From Bordetella genomosp. 9 (lineage in GTDB: Bacteria; Pseudomonadota; Gammaproteobacteria; Burkholderiales; Burkholderiaceae_B): DNA of 64,000 bases. The stretch covers positions 372,001 through 436,000 of the forward strand of contig NZ_NEVJ01000001.1 of assembly GCF_002261425.1 (NCBI RefSeq). Direction: 5' to 3'. Position 1 is the stretch's first letter. Each line of letters starts with the position of its first letter. Both the position numbers and the translations under genes were made by a program. Of this stretch, positions 1-9,122 are shown piece by piece. The notes beneath the pieces were generated by a model that ran no database searches, was not told the DNA's origin, and worked only from the letters and a program-made list of their open reading frames with translations.

Positions 1-1031
1 ACGAAGGGGTCCATGGCCGTGTGGCGGGGGGAGTCGAGCACGGCGCGATGCGCCGCGTAGGCTTCGGCGGACGCGAGCGCGCCATGCCTCTCCACGAGCG
101 CGCGGGCGGCATCGAGTTCCGGTATCTGACGCCGGCTTATCCGCGCGCCGGCATCGCGCAGGCGTTCGATGGCGTGTTCGAAGCTGGCGGCGACAGCGGG
201 TTCCAGTTCGCCGAGCGCGGCATCGTCGGGCACCAGCATCGTCAGGCCCGACAGCGCATCATCTGCGGCCACGGGCGTCGCTTCGATGGCGGCGCCGCGC
301 AGCATCGCGTCCATGCCCTGGCAGTCCACCGCATGCCGCACGAAAAAGCCCACGGTATCGAGGCTGGCCGACAACGGGAAAACGCCGCCCATGTCGTAGC
401 GGCCCGGCGCCGGCTTGAAGCCGACAAGGCCATTGAAAGCGGCCGGCGTGCGCACCGATCCGCCGGTGTCCGTCCCGATGGCCGCTGGCGCGAGCCCGGC
501 CGCGACCGCCACGGCCGATCCCGATGATGATCCCCCCGGCGCGCGCGGCTGGTCCATCGCGCGCGGATTGCGCGGCGTGCCGTAGTGGGGATTCAACCCC
601 AGCGCCGTATACGCGAACTCCGACAGGTTGGTCTTGCCCAGGGTCACCATGCCCGCCGCGTGCGCGTGCGCAGCCACGATGGCGTCACGCTGCGCGGGCG
701 GCTCGTCGCGGCGCAAGGCGGATCCCGCCGTCGTGGCGGTGCCGGCCACGTCGATATTGTCCTTCCATGCGAGCGGCACGCCATCCCATGCGCCGGCGGG
801 CTTGCCGGCGCGCCAGCGCGCCGCGCTGCGTTCGGCCTGCTCGCGCGCGAGATCGGCGGTGACGGCGATGAACACCGCCGGGTCCGGGTGGGCACGGATA
901 CGATCGATGAAGTGGTCCGCCAGGTCGCGCGCATCCAGCTCGCGCACGCGCAACCGACGGGCGAGTTCGGTCAGCGGCAGGTCATGCAGCGGCTGCGTGC
1001 TGTCGATGGACATTTCGTCGCGCGCCGGCAT
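1..1031 (-). CDS. Amidase-signature family hydrolase (partial, C-terminus off the left edge)
   Basis: Hydrolyses an amide bond by the Ser-cisSer-Lys mechanism of the amidase-signature family; the substrate is unknown. The 343 visible codons hold the whole signature: Lys90 in a P-L-A-W-K-D-N context, the cis-Ser in GGSSSGSA near residue 168, and the nucleophile in GTDTGGSVRTPA shortly after. The chosen start is the ATG at 1031, which shares its A with the TGA of the upstream isochorismatase-like gene (TGATG), an arrangement typical of translational coupling. A second ATG six codons later (1013) is possible. It is the last visible gene of a minus-strand operon, so the amide is probably the operon's substrate or an intermediate. 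GatA proper is unlikely in this catabolic setting, with no gatB or gatC in view. Confidence 0.9.
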   Translation of the reverse strand, partial: MPARDEMSIDSTQPLHDLPLTELARRLRVRELDARDLADHFIDRIRAHPDPAVFIAVTADLAREQAERSAARWRAGKPAGAWDGVPLAWKDNIDVAGTATTAGSALRRDEPPAQRDAIVAAHAHAAGMVTLGKTNLSEFAYTALGLNPHYGTPRNPRAMDQPRAPGGSSSGSAVAVAAGLAPAAIGTDTGGSVRTPAAFNGLVGFKPAPGRYDMGGVFPLSASLDTVGFFVRHAVDCQGMDAMLRGAAIEATPVAADDALSGLTMLVPDDAALGELEPAVAASFEHAIERLRDAGARISRRQIPELDAARALVERHGALASAEAYAAHRAVLDSPRHTAMDPF

Positions 1032-1612
1032 CAGGAGAAGGCCTTGATGCGGGCCGACACGGACTTGAAAGCGGGCGCATCCGCGCTGCCCAGCCACTCG
1101 AACAACACCATTTCCGTGGTCACGATGCGCACGCCTTCGACGCGCAGCCGTTCCAGCGCAAAGTCCCTATCCTCGTCCCGGCGCGAGCCGGCGGCGTCGG
1201 CCGCCACGTAAACCTCGTAGCCTTCCTGGCGCAGCTCCAGCGCGGTCTGCAGCACGCAGACGTGCGTCTCCACGCCCGCGACCACGACCTGCCGGCGTCC
1301 GGCCGCGCCCTGGGCGCGTATCGCCTGCGCCAGCGCCGGCTCGCGCATGCACGAGAACACCCGCTTCGCATGCAAGGCCGCCTGTGCCGGCAGCACCTCG
1401 CGCAACGACGCGGTGGTCGGCCCCAGGCCCTTGGGGTGTTGCTCCGATACGATCACCGGGACATCCACGTCGCGCGCGCCTTCCAGCAGCGCGGCCGCGC
1501 GGGCGGCGAGCCGTTCCGGGCGAGCCATCGCGGGCAGCAGGCGTTCCTGCATGTCGACGACCAGCAGCTGCGCATGCCCTGCATCAAGCAATGGAGAGGG
1601 ATAGGAAGCCAT
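1031..1612 (-). CDS. Isochorismatase-family cysteine hydrolase
   Basis: A 193-residue alpha/beta hydrolase of the isochorismatase/nicotinamidase superfamily, which in most characterised members cleaves a C-N amide bond. The catalytic triad is visible: Asp20 (VVDMQ), Lys83 (HAKRVFSC) and Cys119 (ETHVCVLQTA). Length is normal for YcaC-like members. Its stop overlaps the start of the amidase (TGATG) and it begins 33 bases after the ThDP enzyme, so it sits mid-operon. It may remove ammonia from the same compound as the amidase, as maleamate amidohydrolase (NicF) does in nicotinate breakdown, but no other nic gene is present and the substrate is undetermined. Confidence 0.9.
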   Translation of the reverse strand: MASYPSPLLDAGHAQLLVVDMQERLLPAMARPERLAARAAALLEGARDVDVPVIVSEQHPKGLGPTTASLREVLPAQAALHAKRVFSCMREPALAQAIRAQGAAGRRQVVVAGVETHVCVLQTALELRQEGYEVYVAADAAGSRRDEDRDFALERLRVEGVRIVTTEMVLFEWLGSADAPAFKSVSARIKAFS

Positions 1613-1645
1613 GCATGTGTTCCTTGGCGGCGGGCAAGCGCCGCA

Positions 1646-3292
1646 TCAGGTGCTGTAGCTGGAGAACTTGGCGGTGACGGCGCGCGCCATGTGATCGGTC
1701 CTGACGTTGATCACCGCGGGCCGGCCGGACTGGAATGCGCGCTCCAGCGCGGGGCGGACCTGGGCCGGATCCTCCACGTATTCGGCGTGGCACCCCAGGG
1801 CTTCGGCCATTTTGTCATAACGCGTATAGCCCAGGTTGCGGCCGGGTTTCACGCCATCCGGGTCCGCCGTCCAGCCGCCATTCAGGCTGATCACCACCAC
1901 CACCGGAATGCCGAAACGCACGGCGGTATCCAGCTCCATGGCGCTCATCCCGAAGGAACCGTCGCCATGCAACACCAGTACCTGCTTGTCCGGATGCGCC
2001 AGCTTGGCGCCGATGCCGAAGGGCAGGCCGACGCCCATGGTGCCGAAGGTGCCCGAGTTCAGCCGGTGTCCGGGATGATAGGTGGGGATGGACTGCCGCG
2101 CATAGTTCAGGATTTCCTGGCCGTCCACGACCAGGATGGCGTCGCGGTCCAGGAAGTCGCGCACCTCCTTGCACAGCCTGAGCGGATGCATGGGCAGTTT
2201 GTCGGAGCCCAGCGTCTGCTCCGCGGCCTTGGCCTTTTCCTCGTTGATCCCGGCCAGCCGGCTGACCCACGGCGCGTAGCGGGCGCGGTCCAGCCGCCCG
2301 CGCGAGGCCGCCAGCAACTGCTCCAGGACGGCCTTGGCGTCGCCGACGATGCCCACGTCGCAGGGGCGGGTCAGGCCGATCTCCTGCGGATCGATATTGA
2401 TCTGGATGACGCGCGCATCGGCGCTGAAGCGCGGCGCGCTGAGGTGCCCATTCACATAGTTGGAGCGGGTGCCGACGACCAGCAGCAGGTCGGCTTCCCG
2501 GAAGGCCGTGGAACGGGCATAGAGCATGGCCAGTTCGTGATCGTCGGGCAGCACGCCACGGCCTTGCGGCGTGGTGTAGAAAGGAATGCCGGCGTATTCG
2601 ACCAGGTCGCGCAAGGCATCCGAAGCCTGCGCCCAGATGATGCCGCTGCCGCTCATGATGATGGGCCGTTGCGCCTGCGCCAGCAATTCCACCGCCTCGA
2701 GTATGGCCTGCGGCGCACCGTGCGGGCGATGCCTGGCGAAGGCGCGCTCGGGATCGGGGTAGACAATCTCGCTCTCGTCGATCTTGCGGTAGAGCACATC
2801 GCCCGGCATGTCCAGATAGACCGGGCCGGGCCGGCCGCTGGTCGCCACCCGCAAGGCGGTGGTCACCATATCGGGGATGCGACGGATATCGGTGACCCGT
2901 TCCGACATCTTGGTGATGGGGCGGAACAGTGCCACCTGGTCGATTTCCTGGAATATGCCGCGTCCGCCGCCCAGCGAATCCAGCGGCGCCGAGCCGCCGA
3001 TGGCGAATACAGGCACGGCGTCGGCCCAGGCCGTGGCGACGCCGGTAGTCATATTGGTGGATCCCGGGCCGGAGCACCCCATGCATACCGCCACGCGCCC
3101 GGTGACGCGGCCCCATCCATGCGCCATCATGGCGCCGGCCTGCTCATGGCGGACATCGATCGCCCGTATGCCCTCCTTGATGCAGTTCGACTCCACCTCC
3201 AGCATGGGGCCGCCCATGATGTAGAACATCGTGTCGATACCCAGTACTTTCAAGGTGCGCGCCAGTATCTGCGCGCCGCTGATGTTGCTCAT
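1646..3292 (-). CDS. Thiamine diphosphate-dependent enzyme (acetolactate synthase / oxalyl-CoA decarboxylase-like)
   Basis: A ThDP enzyme of 548 residues with the three-domain layout of acetolactate synthases and 2-oxoacid or oxalyl-CoA decarboxylases: an N-terminal pyrimidine-binding domain with the cofactor-activating Glu50 (DVRHEQAGAM), a central Rossmann-like domain, and a C-terminal pyrophosphate-binding domain with GDGS near residue 440. The second half of the ThDP motif reads LNGGW rather than the usual NN. The ATG at 3292 is preferred over one 33 bases upstream because GAGGAG lies nine bases before it. The gene follows an NDP-forming acyl-CoA synthetase, so a CoA-thioester substrate is plausible. 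No acetolactate synthase small subunit is adjacent, which argues against biosynthesis of branched amino acids. Confidence 0.85.
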   Translation of the reverse strand: MSNISGAQILARTLKVLGIDTMFYIMGGPMLEVESNCIKEGIRAIDVRHEQAGAMMAHGWGRVTGRVAVCMGCSGPGSTNMTTGVATAWADAVPVFAIGGSAPLDSLGGGRGIFQEIDQVALFRPITKMSERVTDIRRIPDMVTTALRVATSGRPGPVYLDMPGDVLYRKIDESEIVYPDPERAFARHRPHGAPQAILEAVELLAQAQRPIIMSGSGIIWAQASDALRDLVEYAGIPFYTTPQGRGVLPDDHELAMLYARSTAFREADLLLVVGTRSNYVNGHLSAPRFSADARVIQINIDPQEIGLTRPCDVGIVGDAKAVLEQLLAASRGRLDRARYAPWVSRLAGINEEKAKAAEQTLGSDKLPMHPLRLCKEVRDFLDRDAILVVDGQEILNYARQSIPTYHPGHRLNSGTFGTMGVGLPFGIGAKLAHPDKQVLVLHGDGSFGMSAMELDTAVRFGIPVVVVISLNGGWTADPDGVKPGRNLGYTRYDKMAEALGCHAEYVEDPAQVRPALERAFQSGRPAVINVRTDHMARAVTAKFSSYST

Positions 3293-3366
3293 GTCTTGTC
3301 TCTCCTCATTGAAGCCCGGACGCACCGGGCCCGGGGAATTTCGCCACTCGTCCGCGCGGGCGGCGC

Positions 3367-5547
3367 TCAGTCGTGAGGCGCGACGGCAGGCGCCAGGATC
3401 ATGCGGGCGTCGACCACCGAATAGCCGCCTTCATGGAAGATCACCGGGTTGAGATCGATTTCCACGATGTCCGGGTGCAGCGTGGCGATGTGGGCCACCC
3501 GCATCAGGAGATCGGTCAAGCGTTCCCGGTCGACCGCGGCGGCGCCGCGCGCGCCGGCCAGCACCGCGCGATGGCGCAGGTCGTCGACCATGGCGCGCGC
3601 GTCGCATTCGGCCAGCGGGAGCGCCCTGAACGTGACGTCGCGCAGCACCTCGACGAATATCCCGCCCAGGCCGAACATGATGACCGGGCCATATTGCGGA
3701 TCGCGAACGACGCCGATGATGATCTCGGTCCCGCGCGGCGCCATCGGCGTGGCCAGTACGCCCTCGATGGCCGCCTGGGCATCGAAGGCGAGGACGTTGC
3801 TCATGATTTCCGCGCGTGCTTCGCGCAAGCCTTCCGCGCCGACCACATTGAGCTTCACGCCGCCCGCGTCCGACTTGTGCAGGATGTCCTTCGAAACGAT
3901 TTTCAGGGCCAGCCGCGCGTCGCCGAATGCACGCGCCGCCACATCTGCGTCGTCGGCCGCGCCAGCGTCGCGCAGCAACATGCTGGGCGGCATCGCCACG
4001 CCGTAGGCCGCCAGGATGGCGCGCGATTCCGTTTCCAGCAGATCGCGCGAATGTGCCCTGGCGGTGGCGATGGCCGCCAGCGCCGCGGCTTCCGGGCCGC
4101 CCTGGCTCGATGCGCCGGGCGCCGCCAGCCGCCGCCGCGATTCGCCGTATTCCGCGGCGGCGGACAGGCAACGTACGGCGACCTCGATATGCCTCTGGTA
4201 GGGCACGCCGGCCTGGCTCAGCACCTTGAGCGACTCGGTCTTGAAGTGGGCGTAATGGGTCTGGACCATGATGGGCTTGCCCGTCACCCGCATCAATTCG
4301 CCGAGCTGCAGGCAAATCTCGCGCTCCGTCCTTCCCACGGACTCGTCGTAGCGGGTGGTGTAGCCGCCGAAGTAGCCGACGAACAACAGGGCGTCGATCC
4401 CGGGATCCTCCAGGATGGCCTGCGAGATCGACCCGTAATACTCGACCCTGGGGTCCGTGCCTCCGCCGGCATCCACCGGATTCGATATCGCCGTGGCGGC
4501 GGGTACGATGGCATGGATGCGGGCCTGGGTCTCGGCCGACAGCGGGGCCAGGACCAAGCCCTGCGCCGCGATGGCTTCCGCGGCCATGGTGATGGGCCCG
4601 CCGCCCTCGGATACGACGGCGACGCGGCGCCCTCGCATCGGCGGAAAGGCGGCCAGCGCGCTGGCCACGGAATGCAGGTGGTCCGCCTGCTCGACCAGCA
4701 CCACGCCGGATTGGCGCAGCACGCCCTGGGTGACCGCGTAGTCGCCGGCCAGCGAGCCGCTATGGGACTTCGCCGCGCCCTTGCCGGCCTCGGTCCGCCC
4801 GGCCGCGTACATTACGATGGGCTTGGACGGCGTCACGCGGCGCGCCGACGCCATGAACGCGGGGCCATCCTTGAAGCCTTCCACATACATCAGCACCGCC
4901 CGCGTGCCGGGATCGTCACCGACGCATTCCAGGTATTCATGGAACTGGATGTCCGACTGGTTGCCCACGCTGAGCATCACGCTGATGCCGGAGTGCTCCT
5001 GGAATTGGAATTCGGTCACCAGCGACAACAGGACGTTGGCCGAATTGGACAGCATCGCGATGGGGCCGGTCGGCACGTCGAACCAGCCCGACGCATTGCA
5101 GCCCGTGCGCGCGCTGAACATGCCGCTGGTATTCGGTCCGATCAGGCGAATGCCGTGCCGCCGCGCCACGTCGACGACTTCCCTTTCCAGGACGGCGCCG
5201 GCTTCACTGGCTTCGCTGAAACCGCCAGCCAGGATGATGGCGCCCTTCACGCCCTTGGCGCTGCACTGCTCCAGGATGCCGGGCACCGTGGCCGCCGCGG
5301 TGCAGACCAGGACCAGGTCGATCTCGTACGGTACGTCGGCGAGGCTCGGATAGCTGGGATATCCCAATATCTCGCTGCTGGATGGATTGATCGGCGCGAT
5401 CTTCCCCTGATAGTTGGCCGAGGCCATCGTCCGTATCGCGCGGTTGCCTCGCTTCAAGGGATTGTTGGAGGCGCCGATAACCGCGACCGCGCGCGGATGA
5501 ATCACTCTTTCCAGATAATGGGACATCGTCGATACCGTCTTTTCCAT
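3367..5547 (-). CDS. NDP-forming acyl-CoA synthetase (acetate--CoA ligase family)
   Basis: A single-chain, 726-residue acyl-CoA synthetase of the ADP-forming type, activating a carboxylic acid to its CoA thioester through a phosphohistidine. Domains in order: CoA-binding Rossmann domain (about 10-140, VIGASNNP), succinyl-CoA-ligase-like domain with the phosphorylatable His262 (KSHSGSLAGD), and an ATP-grasp domain in the last 230 residues. Both halves of the enzyme are fused, as in acetate-CoA and pimeloyl-CoA synthetases of this class. The start at 5547 has only a weak ribosome site; Met8 is an alternative. It lies between a Bug receptor and a ThDP enzyme, so it probably activates the imported or deamidated acid for catabolism. 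Confidence 0.9.
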   Translation of the reverse strand: MEKTVSTMSHYLERVIHPRAVAVIGASNNPLKRGNRAIRTMASANYQGKIAPINPSSSEILGYPSYPSLADVPYEIDLVLVCTAAATVPGILEQCSAKGVKGAIILAGGFSEASEAGAVLEREVVDVARRHGIRLIGPNTSGMFSARTGCNASGWFDVPTGPIAMLSNSANVLLSLVTEFQFQEHSGISVMLSVGNQSDIQFHEYLECVGDDPGTRAVLMYVEGFKDGPAFMASARRVTPSKPIVMYAAGRTEAGKGAAKSHSGSLAGDYAVTQGVLRQSGVVLVEQADHLHSVASALAAFPPMRGRRVAVVSEGGGPITMAAEAIAAQGLVLAPLSAETQARIHAIVPAATAISNPVDAGGGTDPRVEYYGSISQAILEDPGIDALLFVGYFGGYTTRYDESVGRTEREICLQLGELMRVTGKPIMVQTHYAHFKTESLKVLSQAGVPYQRHIEVAVRCLSAAAEYGESRRRLAAPGASSQGGPEAAALAAIATARAHSRDLLETESRAILAAYGVAMPPSMLLRDAGAADDADVAARAFGDARLALKIVSKDILHKSDAGGVKLNVVGAEGLREARAEIMSNVLAFDAQAAIEGVLATPMAPRGTEIIIGVVRDPQYGPVIMFGLGGIFVEVLRDVTFRALPLAECDARAMVDDLRHRAVLAGARGAAAVDRERLTDLLMRVAHIATLHPDIVEIDLNPVIFHEGGYSVVDARMILAPAVAPHD

Positions 5548-5612
5548 TCGTTTTCATGTGCCGGCTGTCCACGGTGTGCATGGACGACACCGGCCTGGGG
5601 TCGCGCCTTGCG

Positions 5613-6608
5613 TCAGCGCGTCGGGGTGGCTGTCGCGCCCGACGCCTCGATCAACTGCTTGAACTTCAACACGCTGGCCTGCTGGCGCTCTGCGGCTTGC
5701 GCCGGCGTGCCGCCGCTCACGGTCAAGCCGATCTGCTGCAGTTTCGTGCCCAGGTCGCCTTGCAAGGCCTTCTGCAACACGCCGTTGAGTTTCTCGATGA
5801 TGGGCTGCGGCGTTCCGGCCGGTGCGACCAGCGCATGCCAGCCGCCAAACTCGTACCCCTTGACGCCGGCTTCCTGCATGGTCGGCACGTTGGGCACCAG
5901 CGGGGAGCGCTTCGAGCCGGACACCGCCAGGGCCAGCAGCCGACCGCTCTGGATGTACGCCAGTGCTTCCGGCAATGGCTGGAAGGTCATGTCGATCTGG
6001 CCGCCCATGAGATCGGTGATCGCGTTCGCGCCGCCCTTGTAGGGCACATGCAGCAGCCTGGTGCCGGTCAGCATCATGAACAGTTGAGCGGCCATGTCCT
6101 GGGACGAGCCGGTGCCCGCAGAGCCGAACGACAGGCGGTCCGGATGCGCCTTGGCGTACGCGATCAGTTCCTGTACCGACTTGACCGGCACCGAGGCTGA
6201 GTCCGGACGCACCAGCAGCACATTGGGCTGCAGGCTGTACTGGATGATGGGCACGAAACTCTTGACCGGGTCATAGGGCAGCTTGGGATACACGCTGACG
6301 TTGGCCGCCAGTTCGGTCGAGCTGCCGGACATCAGGGTATAGCCGTCGTGCGCCGCCTTGGAGACGTATTCGCTGCCGATGATGCCCGCGGCGCCAGGGC
6401 GGTTCTGGACGATGAAGCTCTGGCCCAGCGCGGCAGTCAGTTCCTGCGCCACCAGGCGGGCGATCTGGTCGCCGCTGCCGCCGGGCGAATAGCCGACCAC
6501 GATGGTCACCGAATGGTCGGGATAGTTCTGCGCTTGCGCGCTGCCGTGGAAGGCCAGCGCCGCGCAGAGCAGGGCGCAATGCAATACTGCTTTGAGTCGA
6601 ATGGTCAC
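5613..6608 (-). CDS. Bug-family periplasmic substrate-binding protein
   Basis: A 331-residue tripartite-tricarboxylate-transporter (TctC/Bug) receptor that binds a carboxylate in the periplasm. The frame is open far upstream, but the true start is a GTG at 6608: it follows AAGGGGAA at good spacing and opens a signal peptide that ends at SAQAQ. The mature part has the family hallmarks YPDHSVTIVVGYSPGGSGD near the N-terminus and NRPGAAGIIGSEYV about 50 residues later. No TctA/TctB membrane subunits are adjacent, which is usual for the many orphan Bug genes of Bordetella relatives. It sits inside the decarboxylase/CoA-synthetase operon and probably delivers that operon's substrate. Confidence 0.9.
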   Translation of the reverse strand: MTIRLKAVLHCALLCAALAFHGSAQAQNYPDHSVTIVVGYSPGGSGDQIARLVAQELTAALGQSFIVQNRPGAAGIIGSEYVSKAAHDGYTLMSGSSTELAANVSVYPKLPYDPVKSFVPIIQYSLQPNVLLVRPDSASVPVKSVQELIAYAKAHPDRLSFGSAGTGSSQDMAAQLFMMLTGTRLLHVPYKGGANAITDLMGGQIDMTFQPLPEALAYIQSGRLLALAVSGSKRSPLVPNVPTMQEAGVKGYEFGGWHALVAPAGTPQPIIEKLNGVLQKALQGDLGTKLQQIGLTVSGGTPAQAAERQQASVLKFKQLIEASGATATPTR

Positions 6609-6658
6609 GAGAATTCCCCTTGCGTTTTTTTTGATAAAGTATTTCCCGCAGTGTCGTG

Positions 6659-7882
6659 TCAGGGCACGGCGGACAGCCAACCTGCCGCTTCCAGTTCGCG
6701 CATGGCGTCCTTCACGGCGGCATCCAGCGCGGCGATATCGGCGGGCGTCCATGTGCGCGTGCCCGCCACGTGGTGGACCGAGATCCAGCCCACGACCTGG
6801 TCGTTCCGCAGCAGCGGGCCCAGCATCTGGGCCTTGACGCCATAGACGTCCATCAGCGCGGCCGGGGGCGGCACCTCGGCCTGGGCGCAGTCCTCCTGCA
6901 CCAGGGGCACACGGTGCTTTTCCAGCCATTGCACCGTGCCCAGGCTGCGCTGGTTCAGGCTGGAGTTCAGCTTCAGCGGAGGAATTCCGGGCGCCATGGA
7001 TTCGACGTACACGTCGTCGGCGTCGATATTCATCGTGGGGATATCCATGCGCAAGGTGATGCGCGCCGCCTCGGTTTGCCGCAGCAGGCGTGTCGTCAGC
7101 GCTTCCAGCCTGTCGATGACAGGATGGCTGCGCAGCAGTTTCCCCCAGCCGTGGATGGGCCGTTGCACGTCGACCATGCGCAGGGCCTTCCACAGCGTCA
7201 CCGCGATGCTGTCGAAGACCATCTTGTCCAGTTCGTATTCCAGCTCGTCGACCAGCGGCGTGGCGGGCCAGTTGGTGCAGCCGACCATCAGGCACTGTGC
7301 TTCCGGCGAATCGGCCTGGCGCAGGATCTGCTTGATCCGCTCGAACGGCGTGGCGCCGATCTCGGTATTCACGCTCAGTCCCAGCGCGGCGTGGCTGACG
7401 GCTTCGAAGCCCTCGTCCGCATACGTATCCCGCATCTTGCGCGTCGGCCCTTCGATGTAGGGAACGGCCAAGCCGAAGCGCGATACGCCATATTGCGAGA
7501 AGGCCTCGGCCTGCGCGAGCGACGACGTCGACGCCGCGATGCCCGTCTCCGCCGTGATGGCGTCGCACAGCGCGCGATCCGCATCCATGCCTTTGCCGGT
7601 CCACCCGCCCGACGTACCGTTCCACAGGATCGCGTCCACCTTGGCATCCCGCAGTTGCACCGCGGCCTGGACGACCTTGCCCGTGTCGAACTGTCCCACA
7701 TCCTTTTCGTCCAACGTCAGCATCTGCACAGGCAGCCTGCTGAAATGGACCGATACCACATCGGACAAGGGCGCCAGCATCATGTAGGTCAGCGGCTCCA
7801 GCGCGGTGTTCGAGGACGGCGTGATGAAGCCGATCTTCTTCAGCGGCTTCATGCTTTCGCGGGCAATCAATCGTTGTTTCAT
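6659..7882 (-). CDS. Asp/Glu racemase-superfamily protein (arylmalonate decarboxylase-like) fused to a GAF domain
   Basis: A 407-residue two-domain protein. Residues 12-260 are an Asp/Glu racemase-superfamily fold (maleate isomerase / arylmalonate decarboxylase branch). Racemases and maleate isomerases use two cysteines; here the first position reads WNGTSGG (88-93) with no Cys, while the second is kept as Cys202 (MVGCTNWPA). That Gly-Thr-Ser plus single-Cys pattern is that of arylmalonate decarboxylase, so decarboxylation of a malonate-type acid is the better guess. Residues 290-400 look like a GAF domain (GPLLRNDQVVGWISVHHVAG), a small-ligand sensor fold. The ATG at 7882 follows AAGGGAA; Met11 is an alternative. 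It heads the operon running to the left edge. Confidence 0.75.
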   Translation of the reverse strand: MKQRLIARESMKPLKKIGFITPSSNTALEPLTYMMLAPLSDVVSVHFSRLPVQMLTLDEKDVGQFDTGKVVQAAVQLRDAKVDAILWNGTSGGWTGKGMDADRALCDAITAETGIAASTSSLAQAEAFSQYGVSRFGLAVPYIEGPTRKMRDTYADEGFEAVSHAALGLSVNTEIGATPFERIKQILRQADSPEAQCLMVGCTNWPATPLVDELEYELDKMVFDSIAVTLWKALRMVDVQRPIHGWGKLLRSHPVIDRLEALTTRLLRQTEAARITLRMDIPTMNIDADDVYVESMAPGIPPLKLNSSLNQRSLGTVQWLEKHRVPLVQEDCAQAEVPPPAALMDVYGVKAQMLGPLLRNDQVVGWISVHHVAGTRTWTPADIAALDAAVKDAMRELEAAGWLSAVP

Positions 7883-7994
7883 TCGCTTCCCTTGATGGGC
7901 GATGGGCGTGGGCCTGGCGATGCACCCTGCCTTGCATTGTGGCAGCGCTTCGCGGCCTTGCGTGCGGCCGCACCGTGATGTGCGGGAACACACA

Positions 7995-8942
7995 TCATGG
8001 ATAATCCATCAGCGGACCATGGCGCTGCGCGGGTGCGTCGACCTGCAAGCCTCGGAAGTGCGCGACCAGGAATTCCACGGTGGTCCGCACCTTGGCCGAC
8101 GTATCGAGGCGCGACGGATAGACTGCCCAGAAGTTGGCTTCCTGAGTGCAGTCCGGAAGCACCTGCACCAGCAGGCCCCGCTGCAGAAGGGGCCTGACAT
8201 TCCAGAGCGAGCGCAGCATGATGCCGCGGCCTTCCATCGCCCAGCTAAGCGCGATCTCCCCGTTGTTGGTCGACAGCGTGGTGCTGGAAACCTTCACCGT
8301 GTGCTCGGCATTGCCTTGTCGCAGCCTCCACACGCCGAACGGATGGTCGCGTTCCTTGATGACCAGGCAGCAATGGTCGGCCAGGTCCTCCAGCGTACGC
8401 GGCGTGCCGCGCCGTGCCAGGTAGCCAGGCGCGGCGCACAGCACCCGGTGGTTGTCGCCGAGCCGGCGGGCGATCAGGTGCGGCGCGATTTCGTCGCCCA
8501 CGCGCACGTCCAGGTCGAACTCCTCGGTGGCCACGTCCACCAGCCGATCGAATACCTCCAGGCGGATCTGCAGGCTGGGATACTGCTCGGACAGCAGGGC
8601 CAGGGCGGGCGCCACCACTTGCCGGCCGAACCCGAAACTGCTGCTCACCCGCAGCGGGCCACTGGGCACCCGTCGGGTCGCGCCGACCTCCTGCATCAGG
8701 TGATCGACGTTGTCCAGCACCTGTTGCGCCTGGTGATAGACGCGCTCGCCGTGTTCGGTCAGCGCCACCCGGCGGGTGGTGCGGTGGAACAGCTGCGTGC
8801 CCAGGCTTTCTTCCAGCACGTGTATGCGTTTGCTGACATAGGCGGGCGAGGCGCCGATCGCGTCGGCCGCGGCCGCGAAGCTTTGCTTGCGTACGGCGGT
8901 GACGAATACGTACAGGTCGGCATTGGAGGGGAATTTGTGCAT
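7995..8942 (-). CDS. LysR-family transcriptional regulator (DmlR-like)
   Basis: A 315-residue LysR-type regulator: N-terminal winged helix-turn-helix (residues 5-65, FAAAADAIGASPAYVSKRIHVLEESLG) and a periplasmic-binding-like effector domain from about residue 90. Sequence character is of the CrgA/DmlR group. It lies 112 bases upstream of the decarboxylase-GAF gene on the same strand and may be co-transcribed with it, and it is divergent from the GntR regulator at 9123. DmlR controls D-malate dehydrogenase in E. coli, and a tartrate/D-malate dehydrogenase gene stands at 10204, so either that gene or the minus-strand operon could be its target. Confidence 0.9.
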   Translation of the reverse strand: MHKFPSNADLYVFVTAVRKQSFAAAADAIGASPAYVSKRIHVLEESLGTQLFHRTTRRVALTEHGERVYHQAQQVLDNVDHLMQEVGATRRVPSGPLRVSSSFGFGRQVVAPALALLSEQYPSLQIRLEVFDRLVDVATEEFDLDVRVGDEIAPHLIARRLGDNHRVLCAAPGYLARRGTPRTLEDLADHCCLVIKERDHPFGVWRLRQGNAEHTVKVSSTTLSTNNGEIALSWAMEGRGIMLRSLWNVRPLLQRGLLVQVLPDCTQEANFWAVYPSRLDTSAKVRTTVEFLVAHFRGLQVDAPAQRHGPLMDYP

Positions 8943-9122
8943 GGCGGGCTATCGCGGGAAGGGAGCGCGCTGCGCAAAAAAAACCGTAAGCCGATATGAT
9001 GGCGGGCCTCTCATCAGCGCATAATTGGTCCCCGCCGCCCCCGCTGCCTGGCTTGCCTGCGCGAGACAGGCGGAATCGGGACGGTGGCAAGGGTGAGTGT
9101 CTTTCCGTGTGCCGTCAAAACC

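Noticed and set aside
7997..8009. Palindrome ATGGATAATCCAT as a regulatory site
   Set aside because: It lies in the last codons of the LysR gene and is short enough to occur by chance.
21..9000. Many long open frames on the strand opposite the minus-strand operons (for example 1262-3376, 3373-6042)
   Set aside because: They are Arg/Ala/Gly/His-rich mirror frames typical of GC-rich DNA, lie entirely over genes with clear domains, and have no matching motifs.
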